From Thalassobius sp047123305 (GTDB lineage: Bacteria > Pseudomonadota > Alphaproteobacteria > Rhodobacterales > Rhodobacteraceae): 64,000 nt of DNA. Shown here one piece after another: positions 63,018 to 64,000 of the stretch. The notes beneath the pieces are model-generated. The model had not been told where the DNA came from. It ran no database searches and was given only the letters and a program-made list of their open reading frames with translations. The position numbers were made by a program, and so were the translations under genes. The stretch's first letter is position 1. Every line of letters begins with the position of its first letter. The stretch is from the NCBI RefSeq assembly GCF_047123305.1, contig NZ_CP138918.1:2914001-2978000 (forward strand). The letters run 5' to 3'.

Positions 63018-64000
63018 ATGGCATCTGGACGCCTGAGTGTTGTTGTCACGCGACGCTTGCCCGACGTGGTGGAAACACGCCTGAAGGAGCTGTTCGACGT
63101 CAAGCTCCGCCCTGACGACACCCCGATGAGCCGTGATGAACTGGCCGCTGCCATGCGCGAGGCCGATGTGCTGATCCCGACGCTGAATGACCGGATCGAC
63201 AATGGGCTGGTTTCGCAGGCAGGGCCACAGCTGCGCTTGATCGCCAATTATGGTGCTGGCGTGGACCACATTGACGTCGCCACCGCCCGGCAGCGTGGCA
63301 TTCAGGTGACCAATACACCCGGCGTTTTGACTGAAGACACCGCCGACATGACGATGGCCCTGATCCTTGCGGTGACCCGCCGCATCCCCGAAGGTCTGGC
63401 AGCGATGCAGACCGGTGACTGGAACGGCTGGGCGCCGACCTCCTTCCTAGGTGGCCGTGTTGCAGGCCGGCGTCTGGGCATTCTGGGGATGGGTCGCATT
63501 GGCCAGGCCGTGGCACGCCGCGCCAGCGCCTTTGGCATGCAGGTGTACTACCACAACCGTCACCGCCTGCGTGAAGAGACCGAGGCGGCGTTGGAGGCGA
63601 CCTATTGGGACAGTCTGGATCAGATGGTCGCCCGTATGGATGTGCTGTCGATCAACTGCCCCCATACGCCCTCGACCTTCCACCTGATGAATGCGCGGCG
63701 CCTGAGGTTGATGAAACCGTCCGCCGTGATCGTGAACACCTCTCGCGGTGAGGTGATCGACGAAAACGCGCTGACCCGCCAGTTGAAAGCGGGCGAACTG
63801 GCCGGCGCGGGTTTGGATGTTTACGAACATGGCTCAGAGGCCAATCCCGATCTGCGGGCCATGTCCAATGTGGTGATGCTGCCGCACATGGGATCCGCCA
63901 CCGAAGAGGGGCGGGTTGAGATGGGGGAAAAGGTCATCATCAACGTGAAAACTTTCGCCGACGGGCACCGACCGCCAGATTTGGTTCTGCAGGCGCTTGA
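63018..64000 (+). CDS. D-2-hydroxyacid dehydrogenase (glyoxylate/hydroxypyruvate reductase type), 3' end cut
   Basis: NAD(P)-dependent dehydrogenase, 327 codons present; the frame runs off the window and probably ends within a few codons. The cofactor motif is 'LGILGMGRIGQAVARRA'. Catalytic residues are Arg in 'NTSRGEVIDE', Glu in 'GLDVYEHG' and His in 'LPHMGSATEEGR'. 'LIANYGAGVDHIDVATARQRGI' is typical of the GRHPR/GyaR group. AGGAAGG lies 6-12 bases before ATG 63018. It is divergent from the SH3 gene. Confidence 0.9.
   Translation, partial: MASGRLSVVVTRRLPDVVETRLKELFDVKLRPDDTPMSRDELAAAMREADVLIPTLNDRIDNGLVSQAGPQLRLIANYGAGVDHIDVATARQRGIQVTNTPGVLTEDTADMTMALILAVTRRIPEGLAAMQTGDWNGWAPTSFLGGRVAGRRLGILGMGRIGQAVARRASAFGMQVYYHNRHRLREETEAALEATYWDSLDQMVARMDVLSINCPHTPSTFHLMNARRLRLMKPSAVIVNTSRGEVIDENALTRQLKAGELAGAGLDVYEHGSEANPDLRAMSNVVMLPHMGSATEEGRVEMGEKVIINVKTFADGHRPPDLVLQAL

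Overview
The window reads as chromosomal DNA of a marine alphaproteobacterium of the Rhodobacteraceae/Roseobacter group. GC is high. The LpxI-type lipid A locus (rseP-bamA-skp-fabZ-lpxA-lpxI-lpxB), the Cox15/CtaA haem A synthase, the monomeric isocitrate dehydrogenase and the paa plus pca aromatic genes all fit this group. The genus cannot be fixed from the sequence alone. There is no prophage, integrase, transposase, rRNA operon or CRISPR array.

Layout. 1-8.2 kb: end of dxr, then rseP, a 41-residue membrane mini-protein, and the bamA-skp-fabZ-lpxA-lpxI-lpxB envelope operon. 8.2-24.5 kb: mostly housekeeping genes (ThiE-like, TfoX N-domain, trmJ, ctaA, an M32 carboxypeptidase, a sulfotransferase, an outer-membrane barrel, gyrA, marC, an ABC-F ATPase, an MFS pump, ndk, an SDR and a YcaQ-type glycosylase). 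24.5-27.6 kb: a TauE/SafE permease gene broken by an 8-bp tandem duplication beside a divergent LysR gene, a TfoX C-domain gene and a CAU tRNA. 28.2-35.1 kb: a signalling block of two tandem chemoreceptors with near-identical output domains followed by two paralogous six-helix histidine kinases, the first lacking the acidic residue after its H-box His. 35.4-37.6 kb: icd. 37.7-38.4 kb: a lower-GC patch with an orphan gene and an antitoxin-like remnant.

38.5-48.3 kb is an aromatic degradation block. paaABCDE encodes the phenylacetyl-CoA epoxidase, followed by an extra PaaA/C-like protein and the repressor gene paaX. A TauE-type permease is divergent from paaA. An IclR gene is divergent from pcaI-pcaJ-pcaF. 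PaaABCE opens the phenylacetate route and PcaF/PcaIJ finish the 3-oxoadipate steps to succinyl-CoA and acetyl-CoA.

48.5-59.6 kb holds an amino-acid oxidase/RidA pair, then a minus-strand block: an AfuABC/iron(III)-type ABC transporter downstream of a periplasmic binding protein, histidine kinase and response regulator set that resembles PgtCBA, the Salmonella phosphoglycerate sensing system. Tandem inverted half-sites lie in front of the transporter operon. The two binding proteins are paralogues, one apparently for transport and one for sensing. 59.9-64 kb: an orphan SUKH/SMI1 immunity-type gene, tRNA-Gln with its own promoter, a BON-MscS channel, an SH3 protein and a 2-hydroxyacid dehydrogenase cut by the window end.

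A structured intergenic repeat occurs four times (near 18.4, 22.4, 44.8 and 48.4 kb). The points most worth following are this repeat, the Pgt-like circuit with its degenerate AAA+ regulator and candidate operators, the chemoreceptor/kinase block, and the broken permease.
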